From Watersipora subatra (taxonomy: Eukaryota; Bryozoa; Gymnolaemata; Cheilostomatida; Watersiporidae), in the NCBI RefSeq assembly GCF_963576615.1, contig NC_088708.1, positions 51,013,196 through 51,077,195 on the forward strand: DNA of 64,000 nucleotides. Reading direction: 5' to 3'. Below the pieces are notes generated by a model. The model ran no database searches. It had not been told where the DNA came from and saw only the letters and a program-made list of their open reading frames with translations. Of this stretch, positions 1-13,300 are shown one piece after another (the stretch's first letter is position 1; each line of letters starts with the position of its first letter). The position numbers and the translations under genes are program-made.

Positions 1-582
1 TATACCTGTCAGTACTACTACTGATTATATCTGTCAGTACTACTACTAATTATATCTGTCAGTACTACTACCGATTATATCTGTCAGTACTACCACTGAT
101 TATATCTGTCAGTACTACTACTGATTATATCTGTCAGTGCTATAACTGATTACATCTGTCGGTACTATAACTGATTATATCTGTCAGTACTACTACTGAT
201 TATATCTGTCAGTACTACTACTGATTATATCTGCCAGTACTATAACTGATTATATCTGTTAGTACTATAACTGATTATATCTGCCGGTACTATAACTGAT
301 TATATCTGTCAGTACTACTGCTGATTATATCTTTCAGTACTACTACTGATTATACCTGTCAGTACTACTACTGATTATACCTGTCAGTACTACTACTGAT
401 TATATCTGTCAGTACTACTACTGATTATATCTGTCAGTACGACTACTGATTATATCTGTCAGTACTACTACTGATTATATCTGTCAGTACTACTACTGAT
501 TATATCTGTCAGTACTACTACTGATTATATCTTTCAATACTACTATTGATTATATCTTTCAATACTACTACTGATTATATCT
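1..582. repeat. 25-bp tandem satellite, open at the window edge
   Basis: About 23 copies of a 25-bp unit built around GATTATATCTGTCAGTAC followed by a run of CTA triplets. Most copies differ by one or two bases: some have CTATAA in place of CTACTA, and others CTTTC or CTGCC in place of CTGTC. The array begins before base 1, so its full length is unknown. It decays near 530-582, where T/A changes accumulate. No open frame is conserved. Confidence 0.95.
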
Positions 583-3491
583 GTGTTTGATTACGGAATT
601 CATCTGCCAAGATTTCTCTTGCTTGAACTTCTGTTGTAGCAAGAAAAACAAGAGCACAAATATTTTGCTTTCAAAAGTCTGTTTTGTCAGCTCCAGTAAA
701 TCAGTTGCCGCAAACTCTCAAGTCCTGACATGAGTTGCACTGGCTTCTCATTGCACCGGCTCTAACATCTTCTCTGATTGGCTGTAGTTTCTAAAGCGGA
801 TGAGCAACTTCTGTAATTTTTTTTCTCCAAAAATCACGGTGTGTAGTCCCTGATGATTATTAATTATAAACGACTCCACTTGTTTTTACATTTGGAATAT
901 CTTATTTGCTAACAGCTTGAGCTGCATGTAGATAATTCGAAAGCGTAAATGTCATACAAAGAATCTCTTGTCTGCCTTTCTTGCCCATCTGAAATCATAA
1001 AGCAGAGCATTTTCCTAATTTCGATCTAGGCAAGGGGCAGGTATGTGAATCTACGGCCATTAGTTGCATCATCAACCAATCGAAAGTCCGGCAAGTCATT
1101 TGGCTGTTTGCTAAATTGTTTTTACTGTGAGAATAAAAAGCAGGGCATATGGAATTAGCCTCAATGTCAGTTGGTGCTCTCACTACTGCACCAATGCTAC
1201 TTATAATTGTATTAGGCAGGCTTAGACCATGGATTGATTCAGCCATTCTGAATCATGTTAGGATGGATCGATGCACTCGGCAGCTGTGAGTGTTATAATT
1301 GTACGAATATTTCTCGCAATATAAATATCCCGACTCAATCAGCAGACGTTATTAAAAGCATTTATTGCGAGGCTCTCCAAGACCAGGCCCATTGACCTCA
1401 GCCACCTCTAACTCTTGTGTCAAAGATACACACGAGCATCATCGGTGCCAATGGTTACCTTTCATTGCAGTAATGAAAGGCTTTTGAGAAATACACGTAA
1501 ACCACCATTCATTTTCTAGAATGTTCCGTAATAATGACATAAGGCTAAATGTTACAAATGAGGTTTTTAGAGTGCTTCCAACTACTTGATTGGAAAGCTA
1601 TGGGAAGCTTGATCTTGCGATACGAAAGCTTTGAGGAGATACAGCCAACACCTTTATGATAATGCTGGATAATGGTTATGAACTTTCTGTTACTACAACC
1701 TTCAATTCACTATCCCGACTCCGCCACAATAATACTATTAGATTACCAACTTTTAAAGCAAGTTGGTTCAACTCACTTAATATTTCGGTCTTAATTTCGG
1801 TCTGTTCATTTTCTCTTTTTGGTACGTATTGAAAAGCATCATTTTGGTGATGATTACCAATGCCAATAAGTTATAGGCATACGTACGTATGTACGTACGT
1901 ACATACATACGTACGTATGTACATACGTACGCGTGAAGTATTAGGCTGTCTGATTAAGCCTAAGTTATAAGGCAAATCTATTTCGTTTCAGTACAGCTGT
2001 GTATGCCCGTTTTGTAAATAGTTCCAACTCTTTTTTATATCATATAAATACGGTCTAGACAGTTTACTGGAAGGGCAAATAGCAAGCGCTCATGAGATTA
2101 ATGTTTGGATATGATTTTAGTAAAATAAAGCGAAAGTCTATGGCCTCTGTCAATAACTGCGCTCGAGCTTCGTAAAATCAATGAGAACGAGAATCGCCTG
2201 AATCTAATCCATCTGATAGGACAATGAAAGCTCTATAGCCAGACAGTATGGCATGTTTGTGCTCTCCTACAATCATGTCATCAGCCGTATAATAATGTCG
2301 CAGCATGCTTTTATTGACTTGCTTTCGCCTTTGTCTCGGGCTAAATGCGAACCCACAAGGGTCCACTGATGCGTGAAGATTCCTTCGTCTTCAACATAAT
2401 GTCAACTCTTTTTTAGTAACATGTCAATTTCTTTATGATTGAATTGTTTCAACTGGAGTGTGAGGGTCCTTTGTAATAACTATCAGTCGGTTCTCTGAGC
2501 AATGGTAGTTGTGTTTCTTTTTTTACCAACGGCGTTATAAAACTTTAAGCTAAACAGAAAGGGCTTCGAGTCCTCCCGTCTAATGGCCTGTATAAATACT
2601 CGGGCTATCTTTGCTCTTTTTTTAAATTCATTCTCAGATTATCTTTCCTTTTCTTTTTGAATTCATCACTTCTTGTAACTGATTTTTAAATTGAAGTGGT
2701 TGATTTTAATCGTGCTTCAGACACCAACTAAGATACACACCCTCTACGCTGTTGAATATGCACATACCTACTTTTTACTGGGTCGACTAATTCTCCAACA
2801 ATTGGTCGTTCAGTAAGGCTATGCAAACTGGTCTTCATTTTAGGAGCGCGACATTTTTTTCTTTTGTAAAATCTTACGTGCATTACTCATTATAAGGTAG
2901 TCTCGTGGATCTTAAGATCTTCATCTGCTAAAAAGCATGCCACGGTTTTGTGTTACTAAATTTGCATGGGACATGTTGTTTATGGCTTTTTATACTAGCG
3001 ATGGATAGGGCTCAATGTGACTTTAAATGCTCTCTAGGCACCATCTTGTCCAGCATGTAAACAGGGTTTACATAGTGCAAAAGACATAGAAGTAGTGCGC
3101 AAGTTTTCAGTAACATTCACAATCTATGTTAATGGTCGTAAATCTTAGAAGCATCACCGGTCACTAATAAAAAAGCATCGCATTTCGATTTTTTTCTAGT
3201 TGGTGCAAGAGCACTTCCTGCTTCCTTTTTGGCCAGCCTTCTTTTAGTGTACACATTTGCAACCTCCCACAAACAAGAGTTTTTAAATAGGCAATGTTTT
3301 TTTATGATTTATGTGATTGGCCAAACATCACAGCAGAGATTAAAAAAACTGCCAGGTGTAGCTACTCTACGCTTGATTGTGAAATACTCATGAAGCAAGG
3401 TTTAGCTTGCTGCCCAACACCCTGTGAAATGTTGACATCCTAGGGATGCTCTCATTCTATGATATACACGTATGAACTCTTTTATTTGTAG
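583..3491. other. Non-coding stretch upstream of the first recognised calcium-channel exon
   Basis: No exon of the neighbouring gene is recognised here. It should be 5' intron or flank of the alpha-2/delta gene, because the first recognised exon starts inside the protein. It holds one copy of a dispersed repeat (1673-1932). On the minus strand around 995-1250 there is a frame with protein-like character that I cannot name. Nothing else is supported. Confidence 0.5.
1673..1932 (+). repeat. Dispersed repeat with ACGT/ACAT microsatellite tail, copy A
   Basis: This segment matches 32215-32600 over about 200 bases: both begin TATGAACTTTCTGTTACTAC, share a run reading CTATTAGATTACCAACTTTTA, pass through a block ending ACCAATGCCAATAA (here) and run into a tail of alternating CATACGTA/GTACGTAC steps. 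A short third copy is at 45553-45617. The shared 3' order, unique part then simple repeat, is like the 3' end of a retroposon, but no Pol III boxes or coding part were identified. Confidence 0.7.
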
Positions 3492-6400
3492 AAGATAAAG
3501 AGCGCTGCCGAAGACCTATATGAGAATTACTCTTCCGAAAACTATACATGTAATACACTTCTATATTATAATAGCAAAACATTCAAAATATATAAAGACC
3601 ATGAAAACCTCGTATTGCCCGAGGAAAACACCACCTACCTCGGTCCAAATCTGACATACTACTTGCCATTGTATGACAAGTGGAGAAAAGACTATGAGGT
3701 GCCTGTTAGTATAGAAGCCAGTGCTGTTCATGTGCCCACCAACATCTACGCCTGCGGTAAGCTTGTTTACCTGGTTGGATGGCTGTTCAGTATGTGAGAG
3801 TCTTGAGAGAACATAGCAAGCAAAATCGTTCCGATTTCAGTTTCTGTCAGATTTCTGTTTTTATCGCCTTTGCTGCCATTCTCTTTGCTGCCGTGATTAC
3901 ACAGGTCTGTGGGGGACACCTATTGGGGTTGTGACATAGTTTGGTACATTGTGGTATTTCTCTATGTAGTCATGATTGTTGAGTGCATTCCTTTTTTGGG
4001 GAGAACTTGTCAGGCGGTATGAAGGTGATTTTGGGTTCCCTATGCATAAGGGCATGCGTTTGGGAACACATGAGTTGTTCGGAATTCGACCACACGCTCT
4101 TCACAACTACTAGAGAAGTGCAGTAGTTTTTGCCTTCATTGGGATACACAGGGGAATACGATAACCAGGTTGTAAGCTCTGTTGATACGGGCATATGTGC
4201 CGACGTACCATTGAAAGGCCTGGCTCCAGGTCTTTATCAAATGTTTATCAAATAGTCGAATGTTTTTAGGCTATGATGATGATCGCTTGCCTTATTACAA
4301 ATGCCGTCGATTTGTGCAAAAAAATGTTTTTCTGGATTCATTTACTAGTCGTCGATAGAATAGCTTCTATATTAGTTGCGCATGGCTGACAGCGACTTGT
4401 AGATCATGGTTTCAAGTTTATAGATTTGCCTTGGACTAAGGCAACACCTATCGTGTACTCCATTCAATGATAGATGTGTTAGTATATATAGTCTCAGATA
4501 CCCATTTGAGGTACCCTGAGCTTTCAATATTTTTTGCAGCTAGTGAAATCAAATAGTTAAAAATATCCGCCAATAAGGAACCACTTTGGTCAGTATGGAG
4601 CTAGTGAGAGAATATAACAAAATATCAGACAAACATTAGTATGCATGCTCAGTTAATATAGCTGTAAAAAGTTAATCAGTTTCCATGACAGACATGGTGC
4701 GCAAATTTAAACCAATTCGCAAGTTAAGCGCATCATGATAACAGCATAAATCCGAAAGTTAAGCAAGTTTTACGATTTGCAAAACTTTATCGACTCCATC
4801 ATGCTTGCGAATAATGGAAACAGCACTTGCAAATGATTCGTATTGAAATACCGCGCCAGCTACTCAACATCGAACATTCTCAATACTTTAATCATCCTTT
4901 CTTAATCGAGTTTCACATCGCTGTGTTTGCATCGCTAACACAGGCGTCACTAATTATTAACTTCCTTACCTTTGTCCAAAAAGCGCCGGGGGTCAATCCG
5001 CATCAAACAGATTTCTATGGAAACGCTTAATTCACACTGTAACACAACTCCAAATCTACATGATGCGCATGATACGCGTCATGGAAACATACTGTATATA
5101 AAAGCTCTTGTTGAACATCCATGGTCCTAATAATCGTCATGTTTAGCCACAGCTTTAGGTGAAGTTTTGGGTATTGGCTGCACTCAGGCTATCTATACTC
5201 AATGCACCGATATCTCTGGTGTCTCTGGTGGTTTGCGCTTTGTATTCATATCTGCGTCTTGTCTAAACATTTAACCTTCAAGGTTACTGCATGCAGCATA
5301 CAGAGGAGCTCATCTAATTTTTGTTATAGACACCTACTTAGGCTTCGTTACTTCTACCATTTCAGCTCATAGCATAACCTAAAAATAATTTGAATAGTTC
5401 ACCCATCATATGTATTTTGTAACTCCTTATCAAACAACCATTCATTTTTAAAATGAATTTATTACCAGACAAGCATGGAGTAGGTGCAGCAACTTAGTCA
5501 CAATTAGTCTCTGTCTATGATCAATATTTGATCAATTTTTTAAAATATAGATCTTTGTAAAATTTAAAGGTGTTATATTTGCCGGTTAGTCCTTGATACT
5601 TGCCAAAACTTTAATCTGTTCCATGATGTCTCATCTGATGAACATCAATGTAATAACTGTATCATTGGTGCAGAGCGTCAAGGTTGATAGTGGCATCAGA
5701 AGCTCAGACTCATGCATCTGCAAATTGGCCGCCATATTTATTATTTCATTATTTCATTACAGCTACTTTTTACAGTCAGTCGATTTCTCAGGACCTACCT
5801 TTTTATGATCAACATCTTCTCGACAAGATCAATGCTTAAAATTGTGTCAATCTAATATTAGTCAAGCTTGGCTGGCGTAATGTCAGTCCATGGGGATATC
5901 TTTAATATTCTTCCGAAGTAACGAACTTTTATCGAACAAATTTGTGTCATGGACAGTATCTCCTGCATGGCTCATCACCTTCAAACTAGTAGCGTTGTCA
6001 CAACTTTTGTGTATTTTAGTGTTTGGTTATTTTAGCAACACCAATTATGGATAACATTGGCTGGACGGAGGAACTGGATCCGACCTTCAAGGAAAACTGG
6101 GTTGACATGCCTTCCTCTTGGCAGTACTTCGCAAGCTCTGCTGGATTCATGAGATTTTTTCCAGGTGAGTGCCTCCACCAGGTGTCCGTTGAAAGAGGCA
6201 GCAGTAAAGTCTGTCCTTTCTATGAAACTTTTTAAAAGGTAGAACACATTGTTCAAATCATGAATAATTGGATGAATTCCTTGCCCGCGAGCAGTAAGGC
6301 AGGCCAATAGCAAATACGACTTCTTGTTGTTATATATTTGCAGTCGACTAAGGGAGCTTCATGTTATGTCCAACTCATTATCGCTGCATAAATTTTTTTT

Positions 6401-9400
6401 GAGGATTCAGTCCAATTCTGTTTTAAATAACATAACATTAGTCACAAAAATGAGTCAGTTCACAAAAATAGTTGTTGGTGCATTGCTGTAGTGTAAATTT
6501 TTTGAGAATGTAATTTTTAAAAATTTGAATCATTCAAATGTGTTGTCTATCAATACGAGTATTATTATATTATTGCTATATTATTATATTATTGCTATAT
6601 TATTATATTAATGCTATATTATTATTTCACTAAAAAACGAGTTGGTAAAGTTAAATATAGCCTAAAATATTTTCTTGGTTTGTGTCAAGCATGTCGGAAT
6701 ATTGAAAAAACAGTACATCCAAAATCTCTCATTTTTGCTGTTCTATAATGATGAAAACTGCTGGTTTTTTCACTTTTTGATAGATATTTTTATGTGAAGT
6801 ACTGGTTATACAGGAGTAACAATGTGCATTCAGCATAGTTTAAACACATCATCTACCTATTAGAAGGCAGATCAAGGGAGGCAACTCTGAAATATGTTTT
6901 TACATGAACTAAGACGGGAATAAGTACTTACCGTGTAAAAATTTACGTGTCACTCTTTCCTTAATGGGTATGGAAATAGTATGCCATTTTTATGTTTTCT
7001 TAACATTCTGTGCAATAGCAAAATTTTGCATACAAGTCTTTAACTCTCCGTGTCCTACAGTATGTTTAGATGAAGTTTAATTGGCGTGAAAATGACTGCA
7101 TTTAAATTTGAATTTTGAACTTGAATTTGAATTTGCATTTAAATTTCAGTCATCTCAGTTTGTCTGTTAAGTCTATGTCAAAGTATTTGTACACGTTAAA
7201 GGCAGTGTGAGTTTAAATTGATTGCGTTCCTCATCACCTGGAGTTTAATGTTTTATCAATTTTTGATCAGTTGTATCACAGCTTCAAGACAGTTTACAAG
7301 TTGAAGTTCAACTATTAACTGGAGAGCTCATGAATAAGCTGACTAGCAGATCTCTGGGCGTGTCACTGGTTAGAAATGTCGTGCGTGGTTCAGACCAGTG
7401 TTAATTTTTAAACAAGACCGAGCCGTGGTAATGACATTGAGATGTTTTGATTGAAAGCGATACTAGCGATACACCTTCGATTGTTATTCGTCGCAATGGT
7501 GAAGCATCGCTAGTTTTACTGTTTCATTTGACGGCTACAAATTCAGTCTTTTATTTGATATTAAAAATGAAAACAACATCGGGCAAACAGCCTTATAATT
7601 TATAGAGCAACTTCTCTCGTATAGGGTTTGGTTCATTCAGGAAGTCATCTCATAACAATGCAAAAAACTTTTCATCTTACCTGGTGCATTCGGAAGCCCG
7701 TGTTGACTCGACGATCCTGGGCGTTAGACATAACGTAAAATATATCTATTACAGCCATTAGGCTGACTCAAGGAAATCATCTGGATCAATAGTATATCGA
7801 CTGGTATTTCGGTTGTCGGTAGCAAAGATACTAGTTAAGATCACTACTTAAAAAACTGTAGGTACTTTTGTGAGTAGCTTTTCGGCTGTAGCTGGCTTTA
7901 TCAATTGCTATTCATTTTATACTAGCTGAATGCTCGGCATTGTCCAGATAATAAAAGTTTTTGCACAGAAAATTGTTTTTATTTAACATATAACAACAGT
8001 TACCATTCTAACTTTCAAGTGTTTTGTGAAGTTTAAATAAATTAAGAAAAAAAATGAAACTCATCTGTAAAGGTTTTCAAACTTTGTCAAACAACTGTAA
8101 CTTTTAAACTTCATATCATGAAAATAATGTTTTGTACTGGTCAAATAAATTAAGAAACAAAATAAAACAACTATAAAAGTTTTTAAATGAAAATGTGTAA
8201 TAATTAGCAAGTAATAGCTGTATTAAGTCTGTTTTGCTACAACTACAATGAAAGATGATTTGGTAATAATACAATTAATACGAACTGAGAAAACAAAACA
8301 AAAATCCTGATTATGTTGAATTAATAATAACAATTCATGCATAGAAGTGTGTTATAAAAAAGGTTACTGTTCCAACAAAAGCTATCCATCAAAGCTTCGA
8401 ATACGATGATACTGGTACCTCTCGACACTGGTACAAATGTAAAAATGAGATAGCAGACTGTCTTTGTTTGACCGAACAGTGAGAGAATGGAAAGGCTATT
8501 CCTACTCGATATAATAAAATTGCCCACGTAAAAAGTATTGGTTTTTACCGGATTTAGCAATCGAACCCTACGAAAAACTGGAAATTTTATCATGTGCATA
8601 CGGTATACGGCATATGATAAAAGCAATGGAATGCTGAGGGCGGTATAACTCAGCGGTTAAGCGTGTAGTTTGAAACTTGTAGTTACAATCATCGTGGGTT
8701 CAAATCCAGCGCTCAGCGAGGTTTTAATTCTAAGATTTTAATAGCTATAGCTGGACAGGTAGACATCCGAACAGACATCCGAACAGATGATGACAAACTT
8801 TGAGACTTATATATATAGAATAGTTGCTAAATAGGAAAACAGAAAAAACTTTGTGTCGGTATTATACTTAAACTTGCGAACTTCTATTTAGCTCATAGTC
8901 TCTGGCCATACTTTAGGGCGCTGAGTAATATTAGAATAACAGCATTCCTACAGCAACCTTGGCCAAGAGTTGAACTTTCACCTCCTTCGCAGAGGCTACT
9001 TCTCTTCGAACTTCCTTTTCACAATAAGCGTCGATGTTGTTTTTCTGTTATTTTATTAATTAGTATCTCTGAGCCACTTACTAAACGTTCGCTGGAAAGC
9101 TCTATGAGTGAGGTAATGCGCATCAGCTGTATTTCTACAAATTCTGTAGGATATTCAGCTGTATTTCTACAAATCGAGAAGAACAACAATGAGAAGGACA
9201 ACAATGAGCCTCGCTAATCCGTGTTAGCGTTAAATACTGTAGATTGTATTGGAAACGACGCATTCACTGATAATATTGAAAGCTCTTCGATCAATTTTTC
9301 TTTTGTTGATATTTAACAAATAAAGTGAGCAAATCACACAAGAGTTGAATGCGGTTGCATTATCTCTACGCCAGCCTTCTATTTACACAAACCTGTAGTC

Positions 9401-10391
9401 AAAACTGCAATTAATGCATTAGCTCTCATCTTCTCTCAGGCTCTCGACTAATGACATGGAATGAAGATGCCGTTGCCGGTATCGGGTGATGGGTATCGGG
9501 TGGGGGGAGATATCGGGTGATGGGTACCGGGTGGAGGGTATCGGGTGGGGGGGGGGGTTATCGGATGGGTGGAAGGGGGGGTTATCGGATGGGTGGAAGG
9601 GTGGGTGGAGGGTGGGTGGCTGCCGTCATTTGTAAATCATTCTCAACCTTCTTTGCTGAGCGATTGTTCAGAAGTTGGTAACAGAAAGAGCTGTACTCTG
9701 AATCACCATAACTACCGGTATAGGATTTACATTTCATCTTAGTACTAGCTTACCGCGTCTCCACTACTAGGATGCTAGTGTGAAACGCTGCATATTGACA
9801 GTAATAATATAGATAGATAGACAGATCTTAACTTTAACTATACCTGTTTAAAGCGAATCAAACCATGACACAAAAACCATAGCAAAAAGGTAGTAAAATA
9901 AATTATGTGTATTGAGAGGAAAAGCTCCTTTTGCATAACGATGTTCTTTATTATAAATTGGCAAGGCGTTGGTGTCTGGTATGAGGTGTAGTGGTTTTTT
10001 GGGACGTAGGAATGTATTAGCTGGTCTTGCAGATTACAGAAACAACTTGGGTATTTTAAACAGCATTTTAAAATTTTATGTTCAAGTAAAATCCTTATTT
10101 TAAAATAAGACAAATATTTTTACATGACTGCCAAACTGTGAAAAGGCGTTTGAGCAGATGTCAGCGGTATTGTCATGTTCCATTCTGGCTCAGAGAAGGC
10201 ATCAGGTAGTTGCTGAAATGGACTCGGCGATGCTCTTACCTGGTAACGCTATAGAATAGCCCCACACTAGTAAGTCAATATGGTCAACCTGTCAGTACCT
10301 GTCAGTACATCTAATATTTTATCTCTCTATTCGCAGCTGCCAAATGGTCATATACTGGAATGGATATGTATGACGCTCGACTGACAGAATG
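3492..10391 (+). CDS. Alpha-2/delta exons 1-3 in window: VWA_N region
   Basis: Exons 3492-3756, 6036-6164 and 10337-10391 carry the conserved N-terminal block before the VWA domain. HVPTNIYA matches the family's QVPTNMY, and WQYFASSAGFMRFFPG matches the WQYFGSAKGFFRQYPG type block. NYT, ENTT and NLT in the first exon are N-glycosylation sequons, as expected for a secreted chain. The third exon ends in a split Trp codon. Its DARLTEW stretch sits where gabapentin-binding paralogues have an Arg triplet; that triplet is absent. The first exon starts in phase 0 after a TTATTTGTAG acceptor, so at least one more upstream exon must exist. Confidence 0.92.
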
Positions 10392-13300
10392 GTGAGTTCC
10401 TTATTCTACAACTCTACATACTTGATATAAACTAACTATAGCATTTCATCTGTACGGTTAAATAATATTAATACAGCAGCTGTATCGGCAGCTCATATGT
10501 ATATCAAAAAAGACTGGCTAATGGGAAAGAGTGAATCCGTGACTAGATATTAACGACTATCACACCTCTTTCTACTGATTAGCTGGGTGTGGAGATGCTG
10601 TCGGGCATCCATTGCTGATGACATCATTGATTATGGCAGCATTACGCAGTTTAGCCCCGGTGTCACGCTTGCAGCAAAGACACTTTCTTACTTATGGTAT
10701 TATAAGGTGGTTGCTGTGGTGGCATTCAAAGCTGCCAGAGGCAGCTCAACAATCAATTATAAGTACTTTGATGTGCCACTCGCTGACAACTGCGTCTCTT
10801 CACACCTCATCGCTGCTTCTTCTCCTTTTACTCTAATTTCAAAATTACTTTGGCTCTGAATATGCAGGTACACCGGTGCAGCTTCGATGCCAAAGAGTGT
10901 CATAATCTTATTGGATATCAGCGGCAGCATGACTGGCCTGCGCATGGAAATTGCCAAAACCACTGTGAGGAAGATCATGGAGTCTCTCCAGCAGAACGAC
11001 TTCTTCAACCTTATTACGGTACAAGTTCAAAAACGTCTGATTGACCCTATCTTAACATACCCTTCTACAGACTAATCATACACACTGACTATCTTAACAC
11101 GGACTACCATGTTTTCCTACAGATAAGTCATACACAATGAAGCTTCATACCGGCTTGTAACCCCTTTATCCAGTGTTAAGCTTTCCATTCTAGATTTCGT
11201 GTATATCAGATCTGTATATATGGTCAGCGTTCTCTACAGATAGGCAGCTGTCACGATAGTTAACATGTTTCATAAAGTGCTGGTCTGATAACTTCTCAAT
11301 AATTTTGCCATTGATTGAAGTTTGTTTGTCCCCTGTCTTTGGAAAATTAGATTACGGGGTAATTGATAGTGCTATTTCTATCATGGCTTGGCAAGTTATT
11401 GACTTGCTTGCTTTAGCCCTGCTGCCAGCTACCATTATTGCTCGACAACCCCACGACTAATCCAGTCCTTCAGCGCTGCTGTGTAGTTATGACTATATAC
11501 CGGCCTTTGCGACTATCAATATACATAGAGCAACAGCAAGGTTTCTACGATTCGCACCAACTGAACACATTTAACAAAATGTCAGCCATTACCGTTTGGC
11601 TGAGTCAATTAATAACGCTACTAGTGTGCTACTAAGCTAACTCATTCATATTTTGGTGTCGGTAATGTTAATCACCTTTGTAACCTGAACACACTCTGAG
11701 AATGAATCATTGCAAATCCTAAATCTCATCGCACTTCTAACTATTCTAGGCCACCCACGTAGTTTATGCTTATAGTCACTCTTATTATTTTACTTGTCAC
11801 TCGCACCAAGCCCTTTGGCTGTCAGATCCTAGTTCTCACTTTTTGGACAACCATTGTCATGGATTGATCTTAAGTCACTCGTGTCGATCTCAAGTCCTCA
11901 AGTCGGCCATGGATTGCTAGTCATTCAGCTCCGGATAACTTGATCTGTATGTTGACTTTCTTTCTGACTGATAATTAATCCCTGGTGATTTCCGTAATGA
12001 CTTGTTTTTTCCATTACTAGAGGTTGTATCACAGTTTGGTAGCATTTGTCACGTACACTTTTTAAAAAGACTTACACTAAAACTGTTCATGGTTGTTTCT
12101 GTTTTATTTTGGTGACCACGAACAGCATTCAAATATAAAACTAATGAGCCTCGCTAAATAGTTACATTAAGGAGTTGCCCTGGTTGTTAAAAGAATTTTT
12201 GACCATTTACAGCAATGTAAGATTGAGTCTTATTATTGGTTAAGAATTGCTCATTGTGCAGAAGAGTAGAGACTGTTCTGTTCTTTCCTTGCTAAGGAGA
12301 AAACAGAAAACTATTTTCTCCTTAGCAAGTTGAGTTTGATTAAATACCAAACTATAAGTTGAGTATCTACTGGAGGCTCAGAAGTTGTAACACGTGTACT
12401 TGTGAGCTGTCACAACTCGAGCTTTGGGTACGATAGGTTCCTATTCTTATCAAGCGCAGACTGTTATTGTCTTTCATTTCAAAATGATATTTTAAAATTT
12501 AAAGAGCTTCTATGATATTATCATGATTTCAACGTTGATCTAGATCCCTGATATAGGTTGACATCAGGTAAACTGGTTGAACCTTGATGTATGAGGCGAG
12601 ATCAATCGTTTGTGGCAGAACATGAATTCCGTAGCCATTCCACTGGGAGTCCCCCCACTACTTCCTAATTAAAACCTTTGCCAACAGGAATAATATTTAT
12701 CGAATTGGTATGCACACTGTAGGAGAGTATTAGGGTGACAGGAAACAAGTATACCTCACTCATCTCATATGGAGTCAGTAGAGCTCATTCAGGCCTGGCA
12801 GCAGATTTCATATTCAACATATTATTAATACTAGATAAATGTCCAGCTTTCCACTTGTAATAAATAGGTTTTTCGCACAAGAAATATATTTTTAATCATC
12901 ACATACAATCGTTCAAAATTTAAACAGCTAATTTGCCATTGGCTAAGTTTCTTTGCCCAATAAATTTGAGTAACTCAAGCAAGTAACTTGCTTGAGTAAA
13001 GAGCTGTACTTATAATTGTGCTTGTAACCATTCATTAACTGTCATGATCACTCACATAATCATGATCTTCAAGCGTACTAGTAGTAACAAATAGTATTTT
13101 TGCAAGTACTTTAAGCGTGCATCGTTTAACCTGTGTAGTAAGTACGTGCACAATTATTTCATAGTATGGCAAGTAGGTCGTGTGGTGTAGTGGATAGACA
13201 CGCCTGTCTGCAGAACTAGGGTTCTAAGTTCAACTCCAGTACAAAGCACTTTTTTGTTCCTAAAACTTTATTCCTATAACTGAACTTACGATCGACAGAC

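Noticed and set aside
8321..8626. Minus-strand frame similar in sequence to the plus frame at 27886-28167, as a protein gene
   Set aside because: The similarity comes from two copies of one Helitron-like element. Neither frame has a recognisable domain or clear selection for protein, and their ends differ.
8638..8712. tRNA gene
   Set aside because: It has A- and B-box-like motifs but no matching acceptor stem or proper anticodon arm; it is part of a dispersed element.
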